DNA of 17,015 nucleotides from Actinomycetota bacterium (GTDB taxonomy: Bacteria > Actinomycetota > Acidimicrobiia > Acidimicrobiales > GCA-2861595): the NCBI GenBank assembly GCA_016781225.1, contig JADDQT010000016.1:1-17015 (forward strand), read 5' to 3'. The position numbers and the translations under genes are program-made. Below the pieces are notes generated by a model. It worked only from the letters and a program-made list of their open reading frames with translations. It was not told the DNA's origin and searched no databases. Positions 7,309 through 16,300 of the stretch are shown here, piece after piece; the first letter of the stretch is position 1; every line of letters begins with the position of its first letter.

Positions 7309-9051
7309 TCATCTCGGGTCTCGGGTGGTCGGCGGGCGAACCTCCACCGCGCCGTGGCAGGTATGTGGGGCTGACTCGAGGTCTAGACATGCCAGCACTG
7401 CTTTGCGACTGGGAGCGTCCCAGTCCACCCCAACAGCTTTCCACTTGTGCTGCGACTCCCGGTGGCCTCTTCGAAACTCGGCTCGGCAGATCTCCTCAGA
7501 CCACCCAGGTCGCATCACCCACAGCTGCGGCGCTCCCAGGCGCCGGGAAGCCCGCTTGGACTGATACTCGTGATTCTCGGACTGAAGATTGCTATCGACG
7601 GAGTGGAGAAAGGCGAGTAGCAATGCTTGGTCGCTGGCGTCAGCCTGGAACTCGACGAGGAGATCATGGCGGAGCCTCGCTTCGTCGGGGATGAGGCGGA
7701 ACTCTAAGACAGGCAGCCCCGTGTCGCGGCTTGCGCCCCTCAGCGCTGAACGCAACTGATTCACATGGAGCTTCTCCCCCGTGATGCTCACCATCTCACG
7801 GCCCTTCCTGATGAAGGCGAGCTTGGGCGTAGCGCGGTGAAACCCGACGACTTCGACCACATCGTTGATGTCGTAGCGGTACAGGCCGTTCCCACCGGTG
7901 AGGAGGATGTAGTAGCGCTGTCCCAACTCGAGCTCGTGGGCTCCCAACACCGAGGGCGACGGCCGATCGATGTCGTCGTGAGGGATGAACTCGTAGTAAT
8001 TGGCATGGACGGCCAGAGGACCAGCCGCGGTGGCGTCTTCGACGGGGATGGTCATCCTGCCCTCGCTGGCCAGGAGCCCGAGGTCCCTCATCGCTGGGGA
8101 GTGGCCGAAGTAGGTGCTCAACCGTTCTGCGTGGAGGCCGGCTGCACCGCCCAGCCAACACCCGATCAGCGACAGGCTCGGCCAGCACGCCCCGGGGAGG
8201 AGCACGCCGTGCTCGGAGATCACCTGCTCGAGGAAGCGGGCCCTACTTCGATCTGGCCGCACGCTGGCCCGCAGCCGACGAACAGCGTGCGCCTCCAAGG
8301 GTGCGAGCTCCCCATCTGGGATGCCGAGGCTTCCGTCGTGGACAGCACGCACGATTTCGTCACTGCTGGTGATCGCCGTCTCGGCCAGGCGGATCAGGGA
8401 GGTGGGGTTGGGAGTTCCCACGGCGGACACGCAGTGACCGAGAGCCAGTCTCATGGTCAGGAAGTAGCGGGCCTCGGGGTCTTGGACCAGCGCGACTGCG
8501 TACGGGACGGCGTAGCTGCGCTGGACGAGGCGCGGGATGCGCTGGTAGGTCATCCCCGACAGAGACCCGAACGGCAGTCCACTCGCGGTGTGGCCTTCAA
8601 CCGCGGGGCTGACGACGAGCAACACCTTGTGGTCGAGGTAGCGGGAATGCTGCCCGAGGGCTCGGTACATCCAGAGCCGCATCAGAGACGCCATCTGCTC
8701 TCGCCAGCGGTCCGGGGCAGGTATGAGCTTGGGCTCCGCGGTGGTGCCGCTGGTGGTCGCGAACATGGTGACCGGGTCGCTGGTGAGGACACCGGCGTCA
8801 CCGGCGACGATGCGATTCACATAAGGCCTGAACCCCTCGTAGTCGTTTACCGGCACACGACGGGCGAAATCCTCCGTAGTTCGAACCGAGGCGAACCGAT
8901 GCTCGCGTCCGAAGACCGTGTCGGCGTTGCGCCTGGTAAGCGCCAGCAACGCCCGTGCCTGGCTGGCCCGGGGGTCGGCGCTCGCACGCTCAAAGCGGCG
9001 GTTGTGGGCGAACTCTCGGAGCAAAAGGCTGGCCTTGAGGAGCGAGATCAC
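7309..9051 (-). CDS. GH3-family acyl-acid amido synthetase
   Basis: A 580-residue member of the GH3 (auxin-responsive) family of adenylate-forming enzymes, which activate a carboxylic acid with ATP and transfer it to an amine, usually an amino acid. Motifs in order: the phosphate-binding FATTSGTTAEPK (residues 97-108); YYEFIP (352-357); YRYDINDVVEV (391-401); FIRKGREMVSITGEKL (413-428); and the C-terminal QHKWK around 534-538, with a Lys where these enzymes place a late catalytic/binding residue. Length matches the family, plus about 40 extra C-terminal residues without clear features. GTG 9051 overlaps the enolase-family stop as GTGA, so it is translationally coupled as the last gene of a three-gene operon. 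It is cytoplasmic. The acyl and amine substrates are unknown; GH3 enzymes are uncommon in bacteria. Confidence 0.92.
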   Translation of the reverse strand: MISLLKASLLLREFAHNRRFERASADPRASQARALLALTRRNADTVFGREHRFASVRTTEDFARRVPVNDYEGFRPYVNRIVAGDAGVLTSDPVTMFATTSGTTAEPKLIPAPDRWREQMASLMRLWMYRALGQHSRYLDHKVLLVVSPAVEGHTASGLPFGSLSGMTYQRIPRLVQRSYAVPYAVALVQDPEARYFLTMRLALGHCVSAVGTPNPTSLIRLAETAITSSDEIVRAVHDGSLGIPDGELAPLEAHAVRRLRASVRPDRSRARFLEQVISEHGVLLPGACWPSLSLIGCWLGGAAGLHAERLSTYFGHSPAMRDLGLLASEGRMTIPVEDATAAGPLAVHANYYEFIPHDDIDRPSPSVLGAHELELGQRYYILLTGGNGLYRYDINDVVEVVGFHRATPKLAFIRKGREMVSITGEKLHVNQLRSALRGASRDTGLPVLEFRLIPDEARLRHDLLVEFQADASDQALLLAFLHSVDSNLQSENHEYQSKRASRRLGAPQLWVMRPGWSEEICRAEFRRGHRESQHKWKAVGVDWDAPSRKAVLACLDLESAPHTCHGAVEVRPPTTRDPR

Positions 9052-10205
9052 GGCCTGGTCTTTTCTGCCAGGAGCTCCACGACGCGCTTGGCGTAGCGCC
9101 GCAGGCGCTCCTCCACCACCTCAATGCCCAGGCCCGGACCGGTAAGCACCGACGCTCGTCCGCGGTGGCCAAAGCGCACGGGTTCGACACTTACGTCTTC
9201 GGCAAGCAGCAGCGTCCCGTAGGAACCTTCGACGAAGGCCAGCTCCGGGGCCCATGCGGCGAGGTGTCGGCCTGCAGCGGAGAGGATGGCCGTCTCGCCG
9301 ACCTGGCTTCCCACCTGGACACCGACTCCGGCCTGGGCCGCCAGCCGCACCATCTCGGTCGAGCGAAAGAGGCCGCCGCATTTGGAAACGCGGATGTTGA
9401 ACATGTCCACGGCTTCGGCGCTCAGGAGCATCTCAGCGTCCTCGAGCGTCACCAGCGACTCGTCGGCCATGACCGGGACGGCGCACTCCTGCCTGAGGGC
9501 CTTGAGGTCGGCCAGCGCATGGCGTGGGAGCGGTTGCTCGACGACGTCGATCCCGAACGGAGCCACGGCGTTCAGGACGGTTAGAGCCTGCTCTAGGTCC
9601 CACCCTCCGTTGGCGTCAAGGCGCAGGGACACATCCGGGCCGAGCGCCTCCCGGACGGCACGGACTCGCTCCACATCGTTGCCCGTTCCGACTTTCAACT
9701 TGACGTGGTCCAGCCCCACCGACCTCATCTGGCTGGCCCTTCGAGCCGCTGCCTCGTCATCACCGGCCGTGATGACCCCGCCGTAGGTCAGCGTTGAACG
9801 CCGTGCGGGGATCAGCAAGGCAACCGAGGCACCGGTGGAGCGAAGGGCGCAGTCGAGGGTGGCGAGCTCCAAGGCGCAGCGCGCCGCGTTAGGCGCAATG
9901 ACTCCTGCCACAGTCGTCTCGGGGATTACGGCATCGAAGGCGGCGAGACCATCCTCGACCGGATTCGGGAGCTCGGTGCCGGCCAGACTTGGCCACACGT
10001 CGCCCACCAAGTGCTTGAGCACCGAATCTGGCGTCTCGCCCGTCACGTATGGGCGGGGGGCGCCCTCCCCGAAGCCAGCCACGCCCTCTTCGTTGACGAC
10101 TCGGACCACAACTGAGTCACACGCCCGCCGCACCTGGGCGCTGTGTGTGAACGTCTCGGTGAACGGGATATCTACGGCGTAGACGGTGGCGGCGGCGAGC
10201 TTCAT
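9048..10205 (-). CDS. MLE-type enolase-superfamily enzyme (racemase/epimerase or cycloisomerase)
   Basis: A 385-residue enolase-superfamily protein of the mandelate racemase/muconate lactonizing group. The N-terminal capping domain is followed by the barrel with K169-x-K171 (HVKLKVG), metal ligands D197 (RLDANGGW), E223 (VVEQPL) and D248 (VMADES), and the opposite-face base K275 (IRVSKCGG). A conserved GSQVGETAILSAAGRH loop lies at 299-314. Two lysines facing each other are typical of MLE-subgroup racemases, dipeptide epimerases, N-succinylamino-acid racemases and o-succinylbenzoate synthases. Sequence alone does not choose among them. The start at 10205 follows the upstream gene's stop by three bases, and the stop overlaps GH3. 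Context suggests it acts on an amino-acid-like intermediate, not on aromatic catabolites. Confidence 0.9.
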   Translation of the reverse strand: MKLAAATVYAVDIPFTETFTHSAQVRRACDSVVVRVVNEEGVAGFGEGAPRPYVTGETPDSVLKHLVGDVWPSLAGTELPNPVEDGLAAFDAVIPETTVAGVIAPNAARCALELATLDCALRSTGASVALLIPARRSTLTYGGVITAGDDEAAARRASQMRSVGLDHVKLKVGTGNDVERVRAVREALGPDVSLRLDANGGWDLEQALTVLNAVAPFGIDVVEQPLPRHALADLKALRQECAVPVMADESLVTLEDAEMLLSAEAVDMFNIRVSKCGGLFRSTEMVRLAAQAGVGVQVGSQVGETAILSAAGRHLAAWAPELAFVEGSYGTLLLAEDVSVEPVRFGHRGRASVLTGPGLGIEVVEERLRRYAKRVVELLAEKTRP

Positions 10206-10208
10206 CGC

Positions 10209-10940
10209 TTAGGTGGCCGAGGGCGTGGTCGGCGACACTTGGGCGAAGTAGCGCCTGACGAAGACGTTCTCTTGCAGGGTCAGCTCGATGATGCCCTGTG
10301 CCTCCGCTTCGGCGAGCCCGTAGTAGCGGACGTAGTCGTCGATGTGCCTAAGGCCCTGCTCGGCATGGGCGATGTCGACCTCGGAGTGGTGGTGGAACCA
10401 CCGAAGGGCCTGAGGAGGCAATCCTCGGTGCGTCTCCAAGGCGGCCTCGATGCGGCTCGCGACCCTGGACAGCATGTACTCGAAGGCCACCACTTCGCAC
10501 AGCGCCGCGAGTCCCACCTCCTTCAGCGTGGCGTAGAGCAGCGGCTGCGACGCGATGGCCCGGAGGTCCTCGGTTGCAAGCCGCTCCAGCTCGGGCAATA
10601 CGCCATACAGACCAGCGGAGGCGGCTAGGTCCTTCAGCATCTCGGGATGCGGTTCACCCGACTCGTCTTCGATCCCAAGTTCTTCCAGCAGGTTGTGCAG
10701 GACATCTTCCCTGGCGTCGGGTGGAGCCAGGGCGTAGAGGAAAGCAACCAGCTGCGGGGACCGCGCGTGGGTACGGATGAGGTTGGCGATGAAGCGGTCG
10801 TACTCCTTCGCTGACGCCTCGCCCGACTCCAGCCGGCGAAACGGCGGCGAACTCGTCAGTTCATCGACTTGGGCGGTGAAAGCTGCCTCGATTGTGGTCC
10901 TCATGGCACCATCGTTGGCCGAACCCCGCTCGGTCGCCAT
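10209..10940 (-). CDS. Heme-oxygenase-like diiron-type enzyme (TenA/PqqC/CADD-like fold)
   Basis: A 243-residue all-helical protein. Probable metal ligands are E86 or E87 with H98 (LLEELG...EPHPEM), E154 or E149 (CEVVAFEYM), and the H185-x3-D189-x2-H192 cluster (FHHHSEVDIAH). This matches the ligand spacing of heme-oxygenase-like diiron oxidases/oxygenases such as CADD. Those enzymes do N-oxygenation, C-C cleavage or decarboxylative alkene formation in small-molecule biosynthesis. The complete ligand set argues for a working metalloenzyme and against a plain TenA thiaminase. ATG 10940 has GAGGG about nine bases upstream. It is the first gene of the operon, three bases before the enolase-superfamily gene. 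The exact reaction is not predictable. Confidence 0.85.
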   Translation of the reverse strand: MATERGSANDGAMRTTIEAAFTAQVDELTSSPPFRRLESGEASAKEYDRFIANLIRTHARSPQLVAFLYALAPPDAREDVLHNLLEELGIEDESGEPHPEMLKDLAASAGLYGVLPELERLATEDLRAIASQPLLYATLKEVGLAALCEVVAFEYMLSRVASRIEAALETHRGLPPQALRWFHHHSEVDIAHAEQGLRHIDDYVRYYGLAEAEAQGIIELTLQENVFVRRYFAQVSPTTPSAT

Positions 10941-11500
10941 CCGGGATTTCCCTCAAACCTTCTTGGGTTGCCCCCTAGAGCTGTCCAGGTCCGAGGATGA
11001 ACGCTGCCAGCCTGGTGTGCCCGTCTAGGTCTCCCCGCCCGGAGCTGGCAGTTCGGCATATCCCAGCGACCCGATCGTGACCGCCACCGACGCGTCATGA
11101 AGGCATGTCCATGCGGCGCGCCTCGAGTCACGCTCGGGTGCAAAGGCGAACCATCCCCCCTTCCCCTAAAGACCTTGTGGCGCCAGCGACTCATGATCGC
11201 ATCAGCCCCGATGCGGCCACCCGAGGCTCGACTCCGTGTACGGCGAACGGGCGCCGGGCCGAGCGGCAGATCCGAGTTCGCGCATCGCAACCTCATCCTT
11301 AACGCATTTTGCGCCAACTCATGGGAATCGGCCGGTCTTAGCACGCCGGATATTGACGCGACTCCCACGGTGACCACGGCGAGGAACGCAACACCCAGGC
11401 CGACCAGCGCAGAGGTCGAAGCGCGGCTTTCCACCATTGTGGAACGGTTGGCGACTCTCCGCCATGGGAGCCCGGTCTCGGGGGACCATGGCCTCTCGCG
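10941..11500. other. Upstream region of diiron/enolase/GH3 operon, no firm gene
   Basis: It should hold the operon's promoter, but no convincing -35/-10 pair was identified. On the minus strand an ATG at 11437 opens a short frame with one hydrophobic segment (ALVGLGVAFLAVVTVGVASISG). After about 40 residues composition becomes non-protein-like. It could be a tiny membrane peptide or the N-terminus of a decayed secreted protein. Nothing else was seen. Confidence 0.4.
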
Positions 11501-11986
11501 TTAAGACCCGGACTCGTTTGATCGCGGCGATGGCTGGGGCGCGGGGTGCGAAAGACGGAAGTGGTAACCAGCGAGCGTCACGACATAACCGGCGAGCACG
11601 ACGTGGAAAGCTCCGGGGATCCACGCCCGGAACCATCGTGGTGCCCCGGGCAGAAGCCCGATCGCGATCCGCCCGAGCGACCCGCAGAGGTACACGCCAC
11701 CGAGCAACATGAGCACGCGACCTGTCTCGCGCCGTGGTACCACCCTCCCTCGCTGTACGCGCGAGGAACGTTGCACCATGAAGCTGAGTATCAGAATCTG
11801 CGCTAACAGCAACGCCCAGTAAGGCAATCCACTGCCCTGGAACGACTCGAACCCGGGGAGCCACGGCACGGTCGTCCAGAACTGGACTGCCTGGCCGAGC
11901 ACTCGCAGCGCGAACAAGAGGGAGAGCAACCACAGCACCAGCGCGTACCTCGCGCTTCGGCGCGGAGATGGTGTGGGCGCCGTCAT
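11501..11986 (-). CDS. Small four-helix membrane protein, unknown function
   Basis: A 161-residue integral membrane protein. Four hydrophobic segments are evident: near YALVLWLLSLLFALRVLGQ (residues about 14-32), YWALLLAQILILSFMV, LMLLGGVYLCGSLGRIAIGLL, and FHVVLAGYVVTLAGYHF. Loops hold conserved-looking FWTTVPWLPG and Arg-rich cytoplasmic stretches (RVQRGRVVPRRETGR). The C-terminal tail is Ser/Pro-rich. I chose ATG 11986 because upstream residues in the frame are Arg/Ser-rich and not protein-like; the ribosome binding site is weak. Proteins of this shape are common hypotheticals in bacteria. Function unknown; the divergent HTH gene could share its control region. Confidence 0.75.
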   Translation of the reverse strand: MTAPTPSPRRSARYALVLWLLSLLFALRVLGQAVQFWTTVPWLPGFESFQGSGLPYWALLLAQILILSFMVQRSSRVQRGRVVPRRETGRVLMLLGGVYLCGSLGRIAIGLLPGAPRWFRAWIPGAFHVVLAGYVVTLAGYHFRLSHPAPQPSPRSNESGS

Positions 11987-12440
11987 CCGCAGGTAACGCA
12001 GGAGTGCCCATCTGACCGTAGAGCTCCGAGAGGACCCGATTGAGCACAGTGGTCTCGGTGCCGGTGAACGTCTCCCCTCGCCCCGCCCGCTTCCTGACCA
12101 GGTAAGCCACGCCAGATACTGCCTCAACGGTGCCCCGACGAGCGCTCATAATGCCCGCTCTGGAGCGCTTCGACCAAGTGAGAGGGCACACAGAACGTGC
12201 GACGGCAGGTGCCCCCGAACCACGTTCGGGGAAGCACGGTGACGCGAGATAACCGGCGATATGTGCAGGTTGAACGCCCCATAACGCTCATCGATCTCCT
12301 CAGCCCTGGCTGCCACCAATGTGTGCCGCGGGTCCCGGGACTGCATGCGATTCTTGCTTGAGTCGGCCCTGGGAAGGGAGCCTTCTTGGGAGGCACGGAC
12401 TCTGAGCCACCTCGGCGACCATGCCCGTGCCTGCGACATC
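11987..12440. other. Divergent intergenic region, membrane protein / triple-HTH gene
   Basis: No supported gene. Minus-strand frames here give stretches such as AARAEEIDERYGAFNLHISP, which may be chance or remnant. The main structure is the inverted repeat at 12213-12231. Confidence 0.4.
12213..12231. promoter_or_regulatory. Perfect inverted repeat (candidate operator) in divergent region
   Basis: CCCCGAAC - CAC - GTTCGGGG is an exact 8-bp inverted repeat with a three-base centre. It sits between the minus-strand membrane protein and the plus-strand triple-HTH gene. Its two-fold symmetry fits a dimeric HTH regulator, and autoregulation by the neighbouring protein is possible. As RNA it would form a tight hairpin. 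Confidence 0.5.
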
Positions 12441-13280
12441 ATGAGGATGATGGCTTCGAAGATTGGAACAACCGGCCGAAAGCCCGGCAGTCAGGTCGGC
12501 CGGTACGGTCGACAGCCCCTCTACTGGCGCATGCGGGAGCGAGGCATCACCCAGGCCTCGGTGGGCGCCCTCGTAGGTCGCTCGACGAGCTACGTCCACG
12601 GCGTGCTCAGCGGATGCTGGGCACCGGACGCCGCTTTCGTAACGACCGTCAGCCACCGCCTCGGCCTGCCCAGCGAGGCGTTGTTCACAGACAGGCTCCT
12701 GGAGGACTCAGAGCGGAACTTGCTCCGGCCGGAAGACGACGCCCGGGCCCGCCGCGCCCGGATCGGGCGCTTCGGGCGCCAGCCCGCCTACCAGCTTCTC
12801 CGGGAGAGACGGGTCCGGCGGGCGGACCTCGTCACCGTGACCGGGAGCTCCGAAGGCCACCTCAGCCTGGTGCTCAACGGCTCGACGGTGCCCACCCCCT
12901 CCTTCGTGGACGCCGTGGCCAGGTTCCTCGATCTGGACTCGTCCGACCTGTTCACCGCCGAGCTCCTGGAGGCGTCCCGCACCCGGCCCAGCGCGGGCCC
13001 CTACGGGGCACCTCCCAGCCGGCACGTCGGCCCCTACGGGCGCCAGCCCGCCTACTGGGTGCTGACGGAGCGGGGCATCCGCCAGGGCGACCTGATCCCG
13101 GCCCTGGGCCGTAACGGGGGGCACATCAGCAGGGTGCTCAACGGCTTCATGCCCCCGGACGAGTGGTTCGTGGACACGGTGAGCGACGTGTTGGGTCTGG
13201 CTCCGTCGGGGCTGTTCAACGCCGAGGCGCTGCGCGCCTCGACCGATCACGGGCAACAGCAACGCCGCGGGCAGGGATAG
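12441..13280 (+). CDS. Triple-repeat helix-turn-helix (XRE-like) protein
   Basis: A protein of about 279 residues made of three tandem copies of a 68-residue unit: residues 20-87, 109-176 and 197-264. Each unit opens with G-x-[YF]-GRQPxY, then LxxRxI/V, a helix-turn-helix-like stretch (QASVGALVGRSTSYVHGVLSG in copy 1; equivalents RADLVTVTG...HLSLVLNG and QGDLIPALG...HISRVLNG). Each ends in a helix and LFxxELL. The spacing between copies is 89 and 88 residues. The HTH resembles Cro/CI (XRE) domains, so DNA binding is likely. Linkers are Arg/Pro-rich. No membrane span or catalytic motif is seen. The start is uncertain: ATG 12441, 12447 and 12450 are all possible, and none has a well-spaced ribosome binding site. 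A 19-base string is shared exactly by copies 2 and 3. Confidence 0.85.
   Translation: MRMMASKIGTTGRKPGSQVGRYGRQPLYWRMRERGITQASVGALVGRSTSYVHGVLSGCWAPDAAFVTTVSHRLGLPSEALFTDRLLEDSERNLLRPEDDARARRARIGRFGRQPAYQLLRERRVRRADLVTVTGSSEGHLSLVLNGSTVPTPSFVDAVARFLDLDSSDLFTAELLEASRTRPSAGPYGAPPSRHVGPYGRQPAYWVLTERGIRQGDLIPALGRNGGHISRVLNGFMPPDEWFVDTVSDVLGLAPSGLFNAEALRASTDHGQQQRRGQG
12498..13232 (+). repeat. Three tandem 68-residue coding repeats
   Basis: Units span about 12498-12701, 12765-12968 and 13029-13232. All three encode GRQPxY near their start and a shared HTH-like pattern. The string CGGGCGCCAGCCCGCCTAC occurs exactly at 12773-12791 and 13037-13055. Copies 2 and 3 look closer to each other there than to copy 1. 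Confidence 0.85.
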
Positions 13281-13320
13281 AGAGGTATGCCGCCGGGCGC
13301 GGTCGATCGGGTGTGTCGAT

Positions 13321-13339
13321 CATCTGCGGATCCCAGATG
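13321..13339. terminator. Hairpin between converging genes (weak candidate)
   Basis: CATCTG and CAGATG form a 6-bp stem around a seven-base loop, in the 109-base gap between the triple-HTH gene and the LysM/BTAD gene, which converge here. No T-tract is present, so terminator function is uncertain. Confidence 0.25.
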
Positions 13340-13389
13340 TCCGTACAGCCTGGGTCCGCCACCCACTTCCATAGAAGTTGCGGGTTCCC

Positions 13390-16300
13390 TCAGCCAGCCA
13401 CCCGACGTTTGCGGCTGACGCGCTCGTAAACGGCCAAGGTTTCTGGATGGAGGGCGTCATAGGGCTCAAGGGCTTCGACCACCTGGCACAGCTCGTCGAG
13501 AACAGCTTCGACCCCAGCGGGGTTGCCAGCCGCGTCGGCCGCGAGCATGCGGTCTCGGTACAAGAGTTCGTTGCCGGGGGAGGCCAGCAGGCCCTGCGAC
13601 AGCGCCCACTCGGCGCTGCGAATGTCGCCGGCATCTAAGCAGAGCTGGGCAAGGCGATGGGCGGCGTCCACGATCACCGCGTCGGTTCGCGCAACGAGCC
13701 CCTCGATCTCGGCCCAGTCGAATCCGTGAATCGCCGTAAACGGCCGTCCCCGAACGAGTCCGAGGGCTCGTCGCAACCTCGCGGTCGCATCATGGCCGTG
13801 TTCATGCTCTGCATGGCGCACGAGGGTTTCGAAGCGTTCCAAGTCCGTAGTGACTGACGGGGCCGGCCGGTACAACTCCTTGCTGGCCGGGGGAAGGTGG
13901 TAACCACCATTCGCGGCAAGGCCGAGCTGGTGGCGCGTTGACGACACCGTGTTGGCGAGGGTCTTCTGGGCGGGTGGCTTGTCCGGCGGCCACAGCGCGG
14001 CCTTGAGCCGGTCGGCGTCCACACCAGTCGGGTGTGTGGCGAGGTAGGTGACCAGCTCGAGGGGCTTGCCAGAAAGCTCGCCCTGGCTTCCCACCACCTC
14101 GACCGGTCCCAGTACCCGGACCTCGATCTCGGCAGTCGGTTCCTCGAATGGCGCGTCCGGGACCAGCGCTGCGAGTGGTTCGTCGGGTTCCTCCCGATCC
14201 TCCGGCAACTCCACGTCTTGCGCGTTTGCAGCGGTGTCGAGGAGCGAGTGCAGCCGGTCGGCCTCCCCGGCGCTGAGAAACTGTGGACGCACTCGTAACC
14301 CGAGCGGTGGAATGTTGATCAGCTCCTGCTCCACCTCGAGCCGCCACCGAGCCGACGGCAGGTTGCCAGAGGCGAGAACGGCAAGACCCCGGCCACCCTC
14401 GCCCGCCAGCTTGACCAACCGTTCCGCCTGGTGATCGGTCGGAGGATCAGCGCAGACGATGACCAGCGGAGACCAGCCATCCGAGGCGTCTTTGCGGGTC
14501 CGAGCAGCCAAGGTCGAGCTGCACCCCGCGTCATCGAGGGCGTTGCCTACGGCCGTCGCCTCAGCCTCGACCTGGTCGACCACCTCGTCGAGCGAGTCAA
14601 AGGTCTGCACTCGGTCGAGAAGATCCAGCTCTGGGAGCTCGAAGCCGACGAGAACAACTTGCACGTGGTCTGCCCAAACGCTCGTTGATAGCTCGAGAGC
14701 AACACTTCGGAGCAGACCGGCCACGGCCTCAGGATCGCCGGTGACGGCGGTAGAGCCCGCGGTCTCCAGGTCGACGAGGAGCTGTCCGCTCTCGGTGACG
14801 CCCATTGTGACGAGCGCCGGGAGGGGGGCGATCGAGTTCGCGCGGCGCTCGATCTCAGCCGCGCCGAGCTTCTCGTCCACGGTCCACATCCAGCCCTCTG
14901 CGGCGGACTTGAAGCCAGATGGCGGCGCAACGCCAGCCTCTCCGAGGAGTATCTCGACCTTGCCGCCGGTGAGCTGGACTGCCACGACCGGCGGAGGTTT
15001 CGACAAACCCGCTTCCGCCATTCCCGCTGCCATCGCTCGCAGTACCTGGTCGAGCCGACCTGCGCCTTCCTCGTCGGCGGCAGATCGAAGAGCGGTCTCC
15101 GTCGGTGCCAAATCGGGCTCGGGCGCCGGGAGGCGGTGGTCGGGCCGCCGGTGGCGCCGCTGGATTCGACGCAGGCGGTCGAGGATGGCGACGAGGCCGG
15201 CGGCGAGGAGACCGGAACCGAGGATGCCGACTGGAATGTTGGGACTCGGGGAACTGGGAGTGCGAGGTCCCGCCGGCCTCGACTGCTCAAGGTCGGGAAT
15301 GGTGGGCGCCGGTGGGGCTGAGGGCTCAGTCGGGGTGCGTCCGGCAGAGACCGTTGTTTGAGGCGCCGGGCTTTCCGTGGATGGGGGAGTGTGCAAGTCA
15401 GGACTCGGAGAGCCCGAAGAGGTGGGCGGTGACGGCACCAGTGGCTCGGCTGCAGGGTGAGCGCTGACCGGAGCAGGGGTGGCCACGGGGGCTGGTGAGG
15501 GACCTTGTGCTCGTGGCTTGAGCGGCACCCGCAGGGTCCACCCCGGGCGGATGAGGTCGGGATCGGCAAGGGTTTCCCCTCTGGGTTGCGGCTGGCCCTC
15601 GGTGAGGTCGTAGATGGCGGGCCAGCTGTCGGCGTCGCCCAGCTTGCCTTCGGCCACTGCAGACAGCGTGTCGCCGGGGGCCACCTCCACAAGGTCGACC
15701 GCATCGGTCGAGCCGGAACTGGACTCGGTGGCCGCGGCCTCGGGGAGGCCGACGGCGTCGCTGGGGAGGTGCAGGACCCAGCCGGAATGGATCCGCCTCG
15801 GGTCGTCGAGGGCCCGCCCGTCCTCCTGCCGTCGGCCCTTGTTGAGATCGAGGATCTCGGGCCAGCGCCGAGGATCCTGGAGATGGCGCTCGGCGATGGC
15901 CCAAAGCGTGTCCCGTCGGACGACCACGTAGGTCTTGAGTGCTCCCCGCGCGGGCGGGGGACGGGAGACGTCGGCGGGTTCCACAGTCGAGACGGTGGTC
16001 GATGGCGTGGCGGGTAGGCCGGTGTCAGCGGTGGCTGCGGACCACGCAGATGCCGGCTGCTGGGCTGGAGCCGGTAGGGGCGGGCTTGGAGTCCAGGCCG
16101 CGGCCACCCCCGGGGTGACGAGCAAGAGGGCGGAACTCACGAGCCAGGCGGCGAAGCGCTGGGTTGAGCGGGCGTAGGGGAGACGGCTCGCAGCGCGACC
16201 CCGTGCCCAGGCGATGAGCTCGACAACCACCGCGATGACGAGCTGGGCCCAGGCGAGCCAGCACACGACCGCGAGGCCGTTGACCAGGACCGTATCGGAG

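Noticed and set aside
7765..9096. Plus-strand open frame of 443 codons
   Set aside because: It is antisense to the GH3 gene, whose motifs are complete on the minus strand. Long shadow frames are expected at this GC content.
11319..12191. Minus-strand open frame of 290 codons
   Set aside because: It overlaps the four-helix membrane protein in another frame and is dominated by Arg/Ala/Ser/Pro without domain features.
12386..13114. Plus-strand frame overlapping the triple-HTH gene
   Set aside because: The translation is Pro/Arg/Gly-rich, a typical +1 shadow of a GC-rich gene. The repeats are coherent only in the chosen frame.
14547..15704. Minus-strand 385-codon frame within the LysM/BTAD gene
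   Set aside because: A shadow frame rich in Ser/Arg/Pro. The LysM and BTAD domains run continuously in the 1023-residue frame.
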